From: AG1 sp035559775
GTDB taxonomy: Archaea; Thermoproteota; Thermoprotei_A; Sulfolobales; AG1
Direction: 5' to 3'
NCBI GenBank assembly: GCA_035559775.1
Contig: DATMAU010000008.1
Coordinates: 1 to 64,000, forward strand
DNA length: 64,000 nucleotides
Made by a program: the position numbers and the translations under genes. The notes beneath the pieces were generated by a model. The model was not told the DNA's origin and did no database searches. It saw only the letters and a list, made by a program, of their open reading frames with translations. Shown in pieces: positions 1 through 8,746 of the stretch; position 1 is the stretch's first letter; every line of letters begins with the position of its first letter.

Positions 1-348
1 GTCACCAGTGTTAGGGAGGAGACAGCAATGCTGAGGGTGATTGCACAGGATCTTAGAAACCCCTATAAGCATGGGTTCGGAGGTATTCTCCACATATCAC
101 AGGCGAGAAGTAGCCCTAGTGAGAGGAATCTTCAGGAGATAATCAGGCTAGGGGATCTGGTATACGCTAAGGTTCTTTCCAAAAGCAATCCTTATATATT
201 ATCGCTAAAAGCACCCAAGGCTGGTGTGGTTCTCTCACTATGCCCCAAGTGTGCCTCCTACCAGAGGCTTAAGGGAGGGAAGCTGGTATGCCCTAGATGT
301 GGTTTTGAGGAGAGTAGGAGGGTTTCACAGCTCTACATATCACTCTAA
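1..348 (+). CDS. csl4: Exosome subunit Csl4, C-terminal part (5' end outside the window)
   Basis: The frame is open from the first base, so the gene starts upstream of the window. The visible 115 residues cover the end of an S1-type RNA-binding domain (GGILHISQA, GDLVYAKVL) followed by a zinc ribbon with the pairs CPKC and CPRC. This S1 plus zinc-ribbon arrangement is typical of archaeal Csl4, one of the cap subunits of the RNA-degrading exosome, where it helps bind RNA and DnaG. The family is usually about 180-190 residues, so roughly 70 are missing. An ATG at 28 could initiate only a truncated product and is not believed. The next gene follows after 11 bases, so the two are probably cotranscribed. 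Confidence 0.85.
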   Translation, partial: VTSVREETAMLRVIAQDLRNPYKHGFGGILHISQARSSPSERNLQEIIRLGDLVYAKVLSKSNPYILSLKAPKAGVVLSLCPKCASYQRLKGGKLVCPRCGFEESRRVSQLYISL

Positions 349-359
349 CCGGGATCATC

Positions 360-1199
360 TTGACCAGGATCGGATTTTCAGTATGGAAAGGAGACTCGGG
401 GAGAATAGGGTCTCTCATAAAGAGCCTGATCGAGAGCGGTATGGATCATGCTGAGGTGAGCGTTGACACCCCCCTAGATATCGAGCTAGAGGATCTCAAA
501 CCCGTTTTGGAAAGCATAAGAGACGCTGGAATAAGCCTCGGGATCCATCTCCCCTGGAGAGAGCTCCCCATAGCCTCACCAATCGAGGAGATAAGGCTAG
601 CCTCAACAACCGTTATGATGAGGATTATCAATGAGCTTTTGAGATATGAGCCAGAGTACTTCGTGCTACACGGGTCGAGCGAGCAGTCCTTATGCTCAGA
701 GCGGGAGGATCTATGTATAGGTTATCTAAAAAGATCCCTCGAAGAGCTGTTAAGAGTGAGCGATAGGATCGCTTTAGAGACTATCCAGGGAAGCTGTTGC
801 GGGAAGGTGGGACAGATAGCCAGAATCCTTGAAGACATACCCCAGCTAAGAATATGCATAGACCTAGCCCACGTTGCTGTCGAGAACCTGGTTAGGAGTA
901 AGGGTAGGTGGCCTTCAACAATCTCCGAAGCCTTATCAGAGGTTGCAGAGAATGTTTGGAGAAGATCTACAGTGATCCATCTCCACGGATTGAAGAACAA
1001 GGATAGAAGGCCTAGAACGCATTACGACTTCTCACAAACACCGCTAGGAGCAGAGGATATAGCTAGAGCAGTAAAGATCTGGGGGATCGAGTATGTAGTA
1101 TTCGAAGTCTTCTACAGATCCTCTGGGGGGAGCCCCGAGCCCAGGGATCTCTCAGACGAGGTTAGGAGGATGAGGAACTGGTTTTCGCTACTAAGCTAA
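360..1199 (+). CDS. AP-endonuclease-2-like TIM-barrel protein (sugar isomerase or cobamide-remodelling type)
   Basis: A 279-residue protein with the features of the xylose-isomerase-like/endonuclease IV TIM-barrel superfamily. Conserved metal-site style motifs end several strands: IHLPW near residue 60, FVLHG near 103, ALETI near 137, CIDLAH near 170 and VIHLHG near 206. The pattern (HLPWRELPIAS then IRLAS, and a late THYDF) also resembles the cobamide-remodelling phosphodiesterase CbiR, a member of this superfamily, but I cannot separate that from a sugar phosphate isomerase/epimerase. The start is TTG at 360, 11 bases after csl4. Family membership is fairly secure and the substrate is unknown. 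Confidence 0.6.
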   Translation: MTRIGFSVWKGDSGRIGSLIKSLIESGMDHAEVSVDTPLDIELEDLKPVLESIRDAGISLGIHLPWRELPIASPIEEIRLASTTVMMRIINELLRYEPEYFVLHGSSEQSLCSEREDLCIGYLKRSLEELLRVSDRIALETIQGSCCGKVGQIARILEDIPQLRICIDLAHVAVENLVRSKGRWPSTISEALSEVAENVWRRSTVIHLHGLKNKDRRPRTHYDFSQTPLGAEDIARAVKIWGIEYVVFEVFYRSSGGSPEPRDLSDEVRRMRNWFSLLS

Positions 1200-1285
1200 G
1201 GTTATAATGCTCAGCCATAGCAAGCCATTCCGGGTTTCACGGAGTACTTATAAGTGTTAATACAGTTCCTACCAGGTTCCCAGGC

Positions 1286-2032
1286 CTATGGTGATACTAT
1301 CTTGCCTTTATCGACCCTATACTCTATAGGCTCTACACAGTGTGCTGATGCTCTCATTTTCTTTATATAGAAATACCTGGCTACCCTCTTCTTAGCAAGA
1401 TCCATCTCTAGATTCACAACCACAACCCCGTCAAGCATGTTTTCAATGGTTTTTAGCCACTCGGCTATATCTTCGGAATCTGTGTGGATTAAGACTAGAG
1501 TTGTGACCCCGTATCCCTTTGAGGCTACGGCTCTTATCCTCTTTAGAAGCTCTGTTGCACTGCTTATCTCTATGGATGAGAGGATCTCATTGTATGAGTC
1601 GATAATCATAATACCGCCCCCTCTCTCAGACATATATGCTGACTCAAGTCTTACTGCGGATAGTATCTCCTCTGGTGTTAGTGATGACAAGGATCTCGAT
1701 ATAATATCCTGGGGAGGTCTTAGGGGGAGCATCCTGTGGGAGAAGCCATCTATTATTCTGAACGCCCCACGCGATATAGAGGATCTCACAAGCTCTTCCC
1801 CAGCAACGCTTGATATCGAGTTAACAACATGCTGGGGATCATCATCCAAGGCTAGGTATGCGACGAAACCCCCTCTGCCTAGATGATAAGATGCCGTGTT
1901 TCTAACAAGCAGGCTCTTCCCACCCCCCGAGGGGCCTACTATGGCGATCATGGATCTAGGGTCTATCCTCTCAACACACCAGTCAAGGATCTTGACCCCA
2001 AATACAAATCCAGGCGAGCTGATCCTAACCAC
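1286..2032 (-). CDS. KaiC/RecA-superfamily ATPase, single domain
   Basis: A 248-residue P-loop ATPase. Walker A is GPSGGGKS at about residues 33-40 and a Walker B-like strand is GIMIIDSYN at about 140, with RadA/KaiC-style spacing. Single-domain KaiC-like proteins are common in Thermoproteota and usually have no assigned role (signalling, or regulation of motility or DNA metabolism in characterised relatives). The GTG start at 2032 is supported by a TATA-like element at 2053-2061, about 26 bp upstream, giving a leaderless message. A relic of a mobile-element left end lies just upstream (2095-2124). The gene converges on the TIM-barrel gene. Confidence 0.7.
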   Translation of the reverse strand: MVRISSPGFVFGVKILDWCVERIDPRSMIAIVGPSGGGKSLLVRNTASYHLGRGGFVAYLALDDDPQHVVNSISSVAGEELVRSSISRGAFRIIDGFSHRMLPLRPPQDIISRSLSSLTPEEILSAVRLESAYMSERGGGIMIIDSYNEILSSIEISSATELLKRIRAVASKGYGVTTLVLIHTDSEDIAEWLKTIENMLDGVVVVNLEMDLAKKRVARYFYIKKMRASAHCVEPIEYRVDKGKIVSP

Positions 2033-2052
2033 CAGTTATACTTACCAGGCAT

Positions 2053-2061
2053 GGTTAAATC
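2053..2061 (-). promoter_or_regulatory. TATA box for the KaiC-like gene
   Basis: On the minus strand the sequence reads GATTTAACC, centred 26 bp upstream of the GTG at 2032. That is the usual archaeal TATA-to-start distance for a leaderless transcript and supports the chosen start. Confidence 0.5.
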
Positions 2062-2094
2062 TACCATGCATATCTGTTGAGAACTCAGCTAGAT

Positions 2095-2124
2095 TAGTAA
2101 TGTATATCGAAAAGAGAACAGCCC
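2095..2124 (-). mobile_element. Left-end relic of repeat family A (tnpB element)
   Basis: Read on the minus strand, the segment starts GGGCTGTTCTCTTTTCGATA and continues TACAT. It matches the left end of the deleted copy at 42200 (GGGCTGTTTTCTTTTTGATA, then TGCAT) at 22 of 25 positions, and all three differences are transitions. No right end is visible between here and the KaiC-like gene, so this is a solo end. A weaker resemblance to the same end is seen at 2288-2313 on the minus strand and at 2339-2362 on the plus strand. Confidence 0.6.
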
Positions 2125-2600
2125 ATACGGTTAGGCTTGATCGCGGCCACTAACCATAGGGATAGAGATCCCCTGTATATGAGGTGAGATCCTCGGATGT
2201 GAAGAAAGAGTGTCAAAGAGTGTTAACGAAAGCCTAGGGACGAAGGACCAGTATGTGGGCCGAGTCGAACATAGATCTTTTTACGAAGAACATGTATAAT
2301 AAATAGAACAGCCTGTTTCGCGACCGGCGAGGGGTTATGGATCTGTTTTCTTGTTGATATTCAGAGAGATTCACATGCTTTGGTTAGAACTACTCTGGCT
2401 ATTATTTGATCCTCATATTGACTCTAGATAGCGATGTGGGCAGCTCTCTAAACCATCCAGAGGATTATCCCACGGTAGATAGGAGCCACATGCCATTGGG
2501 CTGAAGGCAAACCATAAGGCTACAGGGTCGATCCGCTATAGGGCTGAAAGGGGATATGCTGTGTGGAGATATTTTTCCTTAGATATATATTTAGGGGATT
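2125..2600. other. Gene-poor intergenic stretch with decayed element ends
   Basis: No convincing gene or tRNA is visible. It contains two weak family A left-end resemblances: 2288-2313 on the minus strand (GGCTGTTCTATTTATTATAC) and 2339-2362 on the plus strand (ATCTGTTTTCTTGTTGATAT). Short open frames are present, for example a 17-codon frame starting GTG at 2182, but nothing supports them. An AT-rich patch (2575-2593) precedes the polymerase gene, but it is too close to the ATG to be a standard TATA box. Confidence 0.4.
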
Positions 2601-4991
2601 ATGGGGGAGGAGGTTCTAGACGTTTTTATCCTGGATCTGAGCTACGAGGTTGTTAGGTCAGAGCCTCATATTGTGATCTGGGGTATAGATTCTTCCGGCA
2701 ATAGAGTGCTTCTCAGGGACAGGGGTTTTAGACCTTACTTCTACGCAGTGCTTGAAGATGAAGCACCTGCGGAGCAGGTGGCAGAGATGATCAGGAGGCT
2801 GAGCGTGCCATCATCACCAATAACCGAGGTTAAACCTGTCGATAGGAAATACTATGGAAAGCCTGTCAACGTACTCAGGATCCAGACGGTTATCCCTGAG
2901 AGTGTTAGGGATTATAGGGAGAAGGTTAAGGGTATAGCGTATGTTAGGGAGGTGCTTGAGGCTGACATAAGGTTTGCTCTGAGGTATATGATAGATAGGG
3001 AGACTCCTCCCAGCACCTGGCATAGGTTTAGGGTTAGGAAGATCCCGAGGAGTAATGAGTATAGAGTCTCTGAGGAGTACGAGATCCTCGAGAGAATCGG
3101 TTATAGCGATATAACAAAACCCCCCAGCCTGAGAAGCATTGCTTTTGATATAGAGGTGTATAACCCCAGAGGCTCTCCAAGAGCTGAGACAGATCCTGTG
3201 ATAATAATAGGTGCTATGAACGATAAAGGGGAGAAGGTTCAGTTCCTCGCAGAAGATCCAGGACCGAGGGATGCAAAACCACTCAAAGAATTCATTGAAT
3301 ACATGCTAAACGAGGATCCAGACATACTTTTCGGATATAATAGCGCTTATTTCGACATACCATATCTCATGGAGAGGTGTAAGAGGCATGGGTTGAAATT
3401 CGATATCGGTAGGAGGAGAGGAGCTGAGCCGAGGCCCAGTGTCTATGGGCATTACTCAATCCCTGGAAGGCTCCATGTAGATCTCTATGACTTTGCTGAG
3501 GAGATACACGAGATAAAGATCAAGAGCCTCGATGTTGTCGCAGAATATTTCGGGATCATGAGCAGGTCTGAGAGGACAAACATACCCTGGTACGAGATAG
3601 CTAGGTACTGGGACGATAGGTCGAAGAGACAGGTTCTTCTGAAATACTCCATGGACGATGTTATATCAACATACGGGATAGGGATGAAGATCCTTCCCTT
3701 CGCGATCCAGATATCATCGCTAACAGGACTACCGCTAGACCAGGTTGGGTCAGCATCTGTGGGGCATAGGCTTGAATGGTATCTAATGAGAGAAGCCTAT
3801 AGATATGGAGAGCTCGTACCAAATAGAGAGGAGAGACCCTATGAACCCTACAAAGGAGCAGTGGTTCTAGAGCCAAAGCCCGGGGTTCACGAGAACATAG
3901 CTGTTATGGACTTCTCATCCATGTATCCAAACATAATGATCAAGTATAACATTGGTCCAGACACATATATAGATAGCGAAGAGGAGTGCGGAGAGGATGG
4001 GTGCTGGGAAGCCCCCGAGGTTGGATATCTCTTTAGAAAAAGCCCTCCAGGTTTTTACAAGAGGGTTCTTGAGACGCTCTTAAAGCTGAGAAGAAGTATT
4101 AGGAATGAGATGAAGAAATACGATCCTGATAGTATTGAATATAGAATCCTTGATGAGAGGCAAAAGGCTTTGAAAATACTTGCAAACGCAGCCTACGGTT
4201 ATATGGGGTGGGTGGGGGCTAGGTGGTATTTCAAGCAGGGGGCAGAAGCTGTGACAGCATGGGGTAGGGCTACTATTAAGAAGGCTATCGAGATCGCTAA
4301 GAGCATGGGGTTAGAGGTTATCTATGGGGATACAGACTCGCTGTTCATAAAATACTCGAAAGGATTGGCTGAGGAGTTCGCAGAGAGGATCTCTAGGGAG
4401 CTTGAGATGGAGATAAAGGTAGATAAGATCTATAGGAAGGTTTTCTTCACAGAGGCTAAGAAGAGATATGTAGGGCTGACAGAGAACGGTGGGATAGATA
4501 TAGTTGGTTTCGAAGCGGTTAGGGGAGACTGGTCAGAGCTCGCAAAAGAGATCCAGGAGGAGGTGGCGAGAATAATACTCGGGACGAATGATGTGTCAAA
4601 GGCTATAGAGTATGTGAGAAGCGTTGTGAAAAACCTAGAGGCTGGCAAGATACCTATAGAGAAGCTCGTCATATGGAAAACAATAACAAGACCCCTAGAT
4701 GAGTATGAAGCCACAGCACCCCACGTAAGGGCTGCAAAGATCCTGCTGAGCAGAGGGGGTAGAATAGCGATAGGGGATAAGATAGGCTACGTCATAGTAA
4801 GGGGGGCTGGAAGGATAAGCGATAGAGCGATGCCCTACACACTTGTAGACCCAAAGGATATAGATCCGTCATACTATATAGATCACCAGGTAATACCAGC
4901 AGCCCTAAGGATACTCGAGTACTTCGGAGTAACAGAGAGAACACTGAGATCAGGGTCTAGGAGCAGGAGTCTTTTTGACTACTCCAAATAA
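2601..4991 (+). CDS. Family B DNA polymerase with 3'-5' exonuclease (B3-like)
   Basis: A 796-residue replicative/repair polymerase. The exonuclease motifs are intact: ExoI DIE at about residue 183 (FDIEVYNP), ExoII GYNSAYFDIPYL near 250 and ExoIII YSMDD near 348. Polymerase motif A is MDFSSMYPNIMIKYN with Asp near 437, motif B is ALKILANAAYGYMGW near 520-535, and motif C is YGDTDS with aspartates near 577 and 579. KKRY of the template-primer channel is present. The C-terminus (RSRSLFDYSK) resembles a weak PCNA-interacting peptide. The motif A form SMYPN and the length suggest the B3 paralogue of crenarchaea rather than B1, but that needs a tree. The start is ATG at 2601. Confidence 0.93.
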   Translation: MGEEVLDVFILDLSYEVVRSEPHIVIWGIDSSGNRVLLRDRGFRPYFYAVLEDEAPAEQVAEMIRRLSVPSSPITEVKPVDRKYYGKPVNVLRIQTVIPESVRDYREKVKGIAYVREVLEADIRFALRYMIDRETPPSTWHRFRVRKIPRSNEYRVSEEYEILERIGYSDITKPPSLRSIAFDIEVYNPRGSPRAETDPVIIIGAMNDKGEKVQFLAEDPGPRDAKPLKEFIEYMLNEDPDILFGYNSAYFDIPYLMERCKRHGLKFDIGRRRGAEPRPSVYGHYSIPGRLHVDLYDFAEEIHEIKIKSLDVVAEYFGIMSRSERTNIPWYEIARYWDDRSKRQVLLKYSMDDVISTYGIGMKILPFAIQISSLTGLPLDQVGSASVGHRLEWYLMREAYRYGELVPNREERPYEPYKGAVVLEPKPGVHENIAVMDFSSMYPNIMIKYNIGPDTYIDSEEECGEDGCWEAPEVGYLFRKSPPGFYKRVLETLLKLRRSIRNEMKKYDPDSIEYRILDERQKALKILANAAYGYMGWVGARWYFKQGAEAVTAWGRATIKKAIEIAKSMGLEVIYGDTDSLFIKYSKGLAEEFAERISRELEMEIKVDKIYRKVFFTEAKKRYVGLTENGGIDIVGFEAVRGDWSELAKEIQEEVARIILGTNDVSKAIEYVRSVVKNLEAGKIPIEKLVIWKTITRPLDEYEATAPHVRAAKILLSRGGRIAIGDKIGYVIVRGAGRISDRAMPYTLVDPKDIDPSYYIDHQVIPAALRILEYFGVTERTLRSGSRSRSLFDYSK

Positions 4992-5113
4992 ACCGCAAGA
5001 TCGATCATGTCCCGGGTAAAAAGCTATCTTTGTTATAAGTCAGTAGACCTGGGATCTCAGCACCCGATCGTATAGTTATTAAGCCTCCGTGTGATAGATA
5101 TCTGGTAGCTCTG

Positions 5114-5935
5114 ATGAGGAGTGCGTTCAAGGTATATTCTCACCTAACATGCCCTACCTCTTATAGGCTTTTTAAGAAGCTAAGGAGCTCAGGAGCCCTG
5201 GGGAGCATTGTTCTCATAGATACCGGGTTAGACCCCTTCGGCGCTATATCGAGCAATGTTGTCTCTGTGCCGGCTATCTTTTATAATGATACCCTGATCT
5301 ATTCGGGGTATTTTGATGTCGATGAGGCTGTTAACACTATAAGCACAGGATCCTTACCATCTCTAGAAGATTTCGATTATACCGAGGCCTCGGTTATGGC
5401 TATGGAGGGGCTTCTTGACTCCTACGCAACAGCCCTCTGGATCTTCCTGACCGATAGGATCGAATCCCCGTTCGGGCTGAGAAGCTTCATAGAGGCTGTA
5501 TCGAGACACGTGTTCTATAAACATAGATCTAACGAGAGCTATGAGAGGCTTAGAAGAGAAACAATAGACCTCTATAGAAGTGAGAGAAACCTATATCTAG
5601 AAAGGCTCAGAGAAGTGGTTGCGAGAAACGTTATAAGGGAGATTATATGGCTGGGAAAGGATCCAAATATATATAGAGAGGAGATAAGCCCAGAGTATAT
5701 GGAGCACCTACTCCTAGCCAGGACAGCTATTGGAAGGATAGGTCTTTTTATGGGATATGGTGGAGAGAAGATCCATGGAGAGAGAGTAAGGGATCTCTAC
5801 ACATATCTAACAAACAGGTGGAGAGATATAGTGGAGAGCGTGTTGAAGGAGACAAAGAAGATCTTGGGAGATTCTGAGTATGTGAACGAATATACTAAAA
5901 AGCTAGAAGAACATGGCCTCGCTGCCCAGCCTTAA
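5114..5935 (+). CDS. Thioredoxin-fold-like protein with CPTS in place of CxxC
   Basis: A 273-residue protein of unknown function. The N-terminus (FKVYSHLTCPTSYRLFKKL) and the later VPAIFYNDTLIYSG, with a cis-Pro-like VPA, look like a thioredoxin/glutaredoxin fold. The motif is C-P-T-S, so only one cysteine remains. The remaining 180 residues are helical and charged, with a glutathione-transferase-like feel but no motif I can name. The ATG at 5114 follows an AT-rich element near 5075-5083. The stop is 12 bases before the next gene, so the two form an operon. A redox or folding role is inference. Confidence 0.5.
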   Translation: MRSAFKVYSHLTCPTSYRLFKKLRSSGALGSIVLIDTGLDPFGAISSNVVSVPAIFYNDTLIYSGYFDVDEAVNTISTGSLPSLEDFDYTEASVMAMEGLLDSYATALWIFLTDRIESPFGLRSFIEAVSRHVFYKHRSNESYERLRRETIDLYRSERNLYLERLREVVARNVIREIIWLGKDPNIYREEISPEYMEHLLLARTAIGRIGLFMGYGGEKIHGERVRDLYTYLTNRWRDIVESVLKETKKILGDSEYVNEYTKKLEEHGLAAQP

Positions 5936-5947
5936 AGGATCATAGCG

Positions 5948-7507
5948 GTGTTTTTATTGAGAATCCTTATACTCACGGGCAAGCTCGCATCACCCATAGC
6001 ACTATCAATAGCCTCCAAGATCTCCAGCGAGATGGGGATCGAGGTTGACGTTGGCACCCTCGATATACCTGTCGCGGCTCTCATAACAACAAGGGATGTT
6101 CTCGAATACCTATCACAGAGGGCTAGCGAGGTGAAGGGTTACGATATGATCATAGCGCCGGGCTTAATGCTAGGGGATCTTGATATAGTTAACAGAGCCC
6201 TGGGTGTTAGATGTTATAAGGGTAGCAGATACATAGGGGATCTCCCGATCGTTATAGATGAGGTTATTAAGAAAGGAGCACAGCTCTCAACATCTAAGCC
6301 CGCTGACTCTGTCCTCGATGTTCTTAGGAAGAGGGATTATGGCAAGATCCTCAAGGAGCTTGAGGAGAGCTCGAGAAAGATCTTTAGCATAGGATCTCTA
6401 CCAATCCCCCTAGATCCGCCTCCCTTCAGGATCTTTGCCGAGGTGAATATAGAGCACCCCATGGAAACAACGATCAAGAACGCTAGGAGGCTTATCGAGA
6501 GCGGTGCAGATCTCCTGGTTATAGGCACCCACGCGGATAGCGATGATCCGGATAGTGTTGGGAGAGTGTTTAGAGAGATTAGGAAGAACTATGAAATACC
6601 CCTCGGCATAGACTCCCTAAACCCGAGAGAGGTTGAGGCAGCAGTCTCTGAGGGAGCCGGGCTTGTTATGAATATAAGTAGATCTTTCTTCGACCTTGTA
6701 GATAGATTTGGCAGAGATCTTGCCTACGTGCTAGTCCCGGAAACTGTCGAGGATCCCATGGCTGCCTCAAGGGTAAAGGCTCTTAAAAAAGATCTAGAAG
6801 ATCTAGTTAGTAGATACGGGGCTTGGAAGGTAATCCTAGACCCAGTGATACCGCCACCCCATTTCGGAGCACTCGAAGGTATATACGCGGTCGCCCTCAC
6901 AAAGAGAGAGATATCCTCCTACCCTGTTATGATGAGCTCTGCGAACATCGTCGAGATGATCGATACGGATTCTATAGGTATAAACGCCTTGCTAACAAGC
7001 CTAGCCCTCGAGGCCGGGGCTTCCATAGTGCTCGCAACAGAGGATAGCTGGAAGACCAGGGGCTCTGTCTCCGAGATCAGGAGAGCAGCTACGATGTGCT
7101 CGATAGCCCATGTTAAGAGATCCCCGCCAAAAGATCTAGGGATAGGGCTTTTTTTAGCTAAGTCGAAGGAGAAGCCGGTAAGGATCCCGATCTCTTTTGA
7201 AGAGGATATAGTTGTTGATAGATACATACCCCCATCGAGGTTCGATAGGGATAAATTCTTCGTCGTCCAGGTAGATCATGAGGAGAGATATATAGAGGTA
7301 TATATCTTCAGCAGTGATAAAGAGAGGGCTGTGTATAGGGTTAGAGGAAGAGATCCCAGGAGCCTTGGCAGGCTCGCCCTAAGACTATCGGGGATCCAGG
7401 ATCCTGAGCATGCACTCTACCTAGGAGTAGAGCTTGCGAGGGCACTGGAAGCCCTAAGGCTTGGGAGGAGGTATGAGCAGGATGAACAGCCAGCAATAGA
7501 TATATGA
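5948..7507 (+). CDS. Dihydropteroate synthase-related protein (archaeal long form)
   Basis: A 519-residue protein matching the archaeal dihydropteroate-synthase-related family, about 500 residues long and first noted in methanogens. The N-terminal third is specific to the family (ILTGKLASP, DVGTLDIPVAA, IIAPGL). A pterin-binding TIM barrel follows, with FAEVNIEHP, LLVIGTHADSDDP near residue 195, PLGIDSLNP near 217 and LVMNIS near 239. Real DHPS makes dihydropteroate from pterin and pABA. In archaea the family is suspected in modified-folate or pterin metabolism, but the reaction is not established. The start is GTG at 5948, with TTG at 5957 as an alternative. Confidence 0.75.
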   Translation: MFLLRILILTGKLASPIALSIASKISSEMGIEVDVGTLDIPVAALITTRDVLEYLSQRASEVKGYDMIIAPGLMLGDLDIVNRALGVRCYKGSRYIGDLPIVIDEVIKKGAQLSTSKPADSVLDVLRKRDYGKILKELEESSRKIFSIGSLPIPLDPPPFRIFAEVNIEHPMETTIKNARRLIESGADLLVIGTHADSDDPDSVGRVFREIRKNYEIPLGIDSLNPREVEAAVSEGAGLVMNISRSFFDLVDRFGRDLAYVLVPETVEDPMAASRVKALKKDLEDLVSRYGAWKVILDPVIPPPHFGALEGIYAVALTKREISSYPVMMSSANIVEMIDTDSIGINALLTSLALEAGASIVLATEDSWKTRGSVSEIRRAATMCSIAHVKRSPPKDLGIGLFLAKSKEKPVRIPISFEEDIVVDRYIPPSRFDRDKFFVVQVDHEERYIEVYIFSSDKERAVYRVRGRDPRSLGRLALRLSGIQDPEHALYLGVELARALEALRLGRRYEQDEQPAIDI

Positions 7508-7510
7508 AAT

Positions 7511-8746
7511 TTACTCATATCTCAAAGCTCTCACAGGCTCCATCCTAGAAGCCCTCCAGGCAGGGTATAGCCCGGCAGCAATGCTTACAGCAACAGCTAG
7601 GGCAAAAGCGGCCAGAGTTATATCTATTGGTATCACAGGGGAATAGGATAGTGAGAACTGCTGTCCCTGTTGCTGGGGGCCCGGGCCTCTCTGTTGCGGG
7701 GATCTCAGAATGAAGCTGAGGATGTGGGGGAGGATCTGGGCGCCACCAGCCCCAATTATAATTCCTATGATCCCTCCTATAATCCCTATGAGCGATGCCT
7801 CGAGCAAGTATAGAATCAATACATCCCTGTTCCTGAAACCAACAGCCTTCATAACACCTATCTCTCTCGTCCTCTCGAGAACAGTGATCATCATTATATT
7901 CATTGTTCCAAGCCCTGCAACACTGAGCGAGATCCCTGCTATCGATGCCAAGAGGAGCCCGAACTGACCTATTATGGTAGATACTGTCTGGCTCAGCTGC
8001 TGTACAGTGAGGATCTGGACGTTATTGCCATATATAGTATTGAGAGTGCTTGATAGATCGTTAACGGCATCCACGCTCACGGCTTTTACTATTAACATGT
8101 TATAAGACCTCCTATTAAGGATCTTCATTAGCTGGTCGAGAGGAAGAAAGAGAGACGAGTCCGGAGAGACGAAAGCTGTCGAGCCATACTGGGCCATGAT
8201 CCCCATAACCTGCAGCTGGATCCTCTGTCTAGACTGCCCAAAACCTATCTCGACCGTTAGTGGTTGCCCAACATAGATAGACTGGGAGCCGCCCTGGTCG
8301 GGGGGAAACGCTATGGTATATCCGACAAGTGCTACTGGGACAGGGGCGTCTGGATATATAGATCCATCAACTATCTTTACATCGCCTAGAAGAGCCTCTA
8401 AATCACCGCTCCTTATTCCAACTAGTGTTACCTGCACCTGCTGTCCAGATCTATATATAGTTGCCGGGGCCTGGACGATCGGGATCACTCTTTCAACATC
8501 CTGGAACTCGGAGATCCTGATCACATCAACCTGTGTGATCGTAGACCCCCTAGGAGTTATCACTATCGTGGAAGGACCAAGCTTATATAGAGTATCTATT
8601 ACACTCTGCTGGATCCCCACCGTCTGGGCTACAAGAGCTATAATACTAGCAACACCTATAGCAACGCTAAGTATTGTTAGACCTGTTCTCAGCCTCCTCT
8701 GAGAGAGATCCTTTAGGGCTATTCTGATCAGATCTTGGTATCTCAT
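7511..8746 (-). CDS. FtsX/MacB-type ABC transporter permease
   Basis: A permease of about 411 residues with an N-terminal membrane segment (LTILSVAIGVASIIALVAQ), a large extracytoplasmic MacB-like domain and three C-terminal membrane segments. The region includes the FtsX-family sequence RTREIGVMKAVG near residue 300 and a final AGLYPAWRASRMEPVRALRYE. I start it at ATG 8746, not the longer frame from 8815, because this ATG overlaps the preceding stop as ATGA and has a GGAGGAGGAG Shine-Dalgarno sequence directly upstream. It is the third gene of a three-gene operon with an ATPase and a surface protein. The likely role is export or envelope maintenance; the substrate is unknown. Confidence 0.88.
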   Translation of the reverse strand: MRYQDLIRIALKDLSQRRLRTGLTILSVAIGVASIIALVAQTVGIQQSVIDTLYKLGPSTIVITPRGSTITQVDVIRISEFQDVERVIPIVQAPATIYRSGQQVQVTLVGIRSGDLEALLGDVKIVDGSIYPDAPVPVALVGYTIAFPPDQGGSQSIYVGQPLTVEIGFGQSRQRIQLQVMGIMAQYGSTAFVSPDSSLFLPLDQLMKILNRRSYNMLIVKAVSVDAVNDLSSTLNTIYGNNVQILTVQQLSQTVSTIIGQFGLLLASIAGISLSVAGLGTMNIMMITVLERTREIGVMKAVGFRNRDVLILYLLEASLIGIIGGIIGIIIGAGGAQILPHILSFILRSPQQRGPGPQQQGQQFSLSYSPVIPIDITLAAFALAVAVSIAAGLYPAWRASRMEPVRALRYE

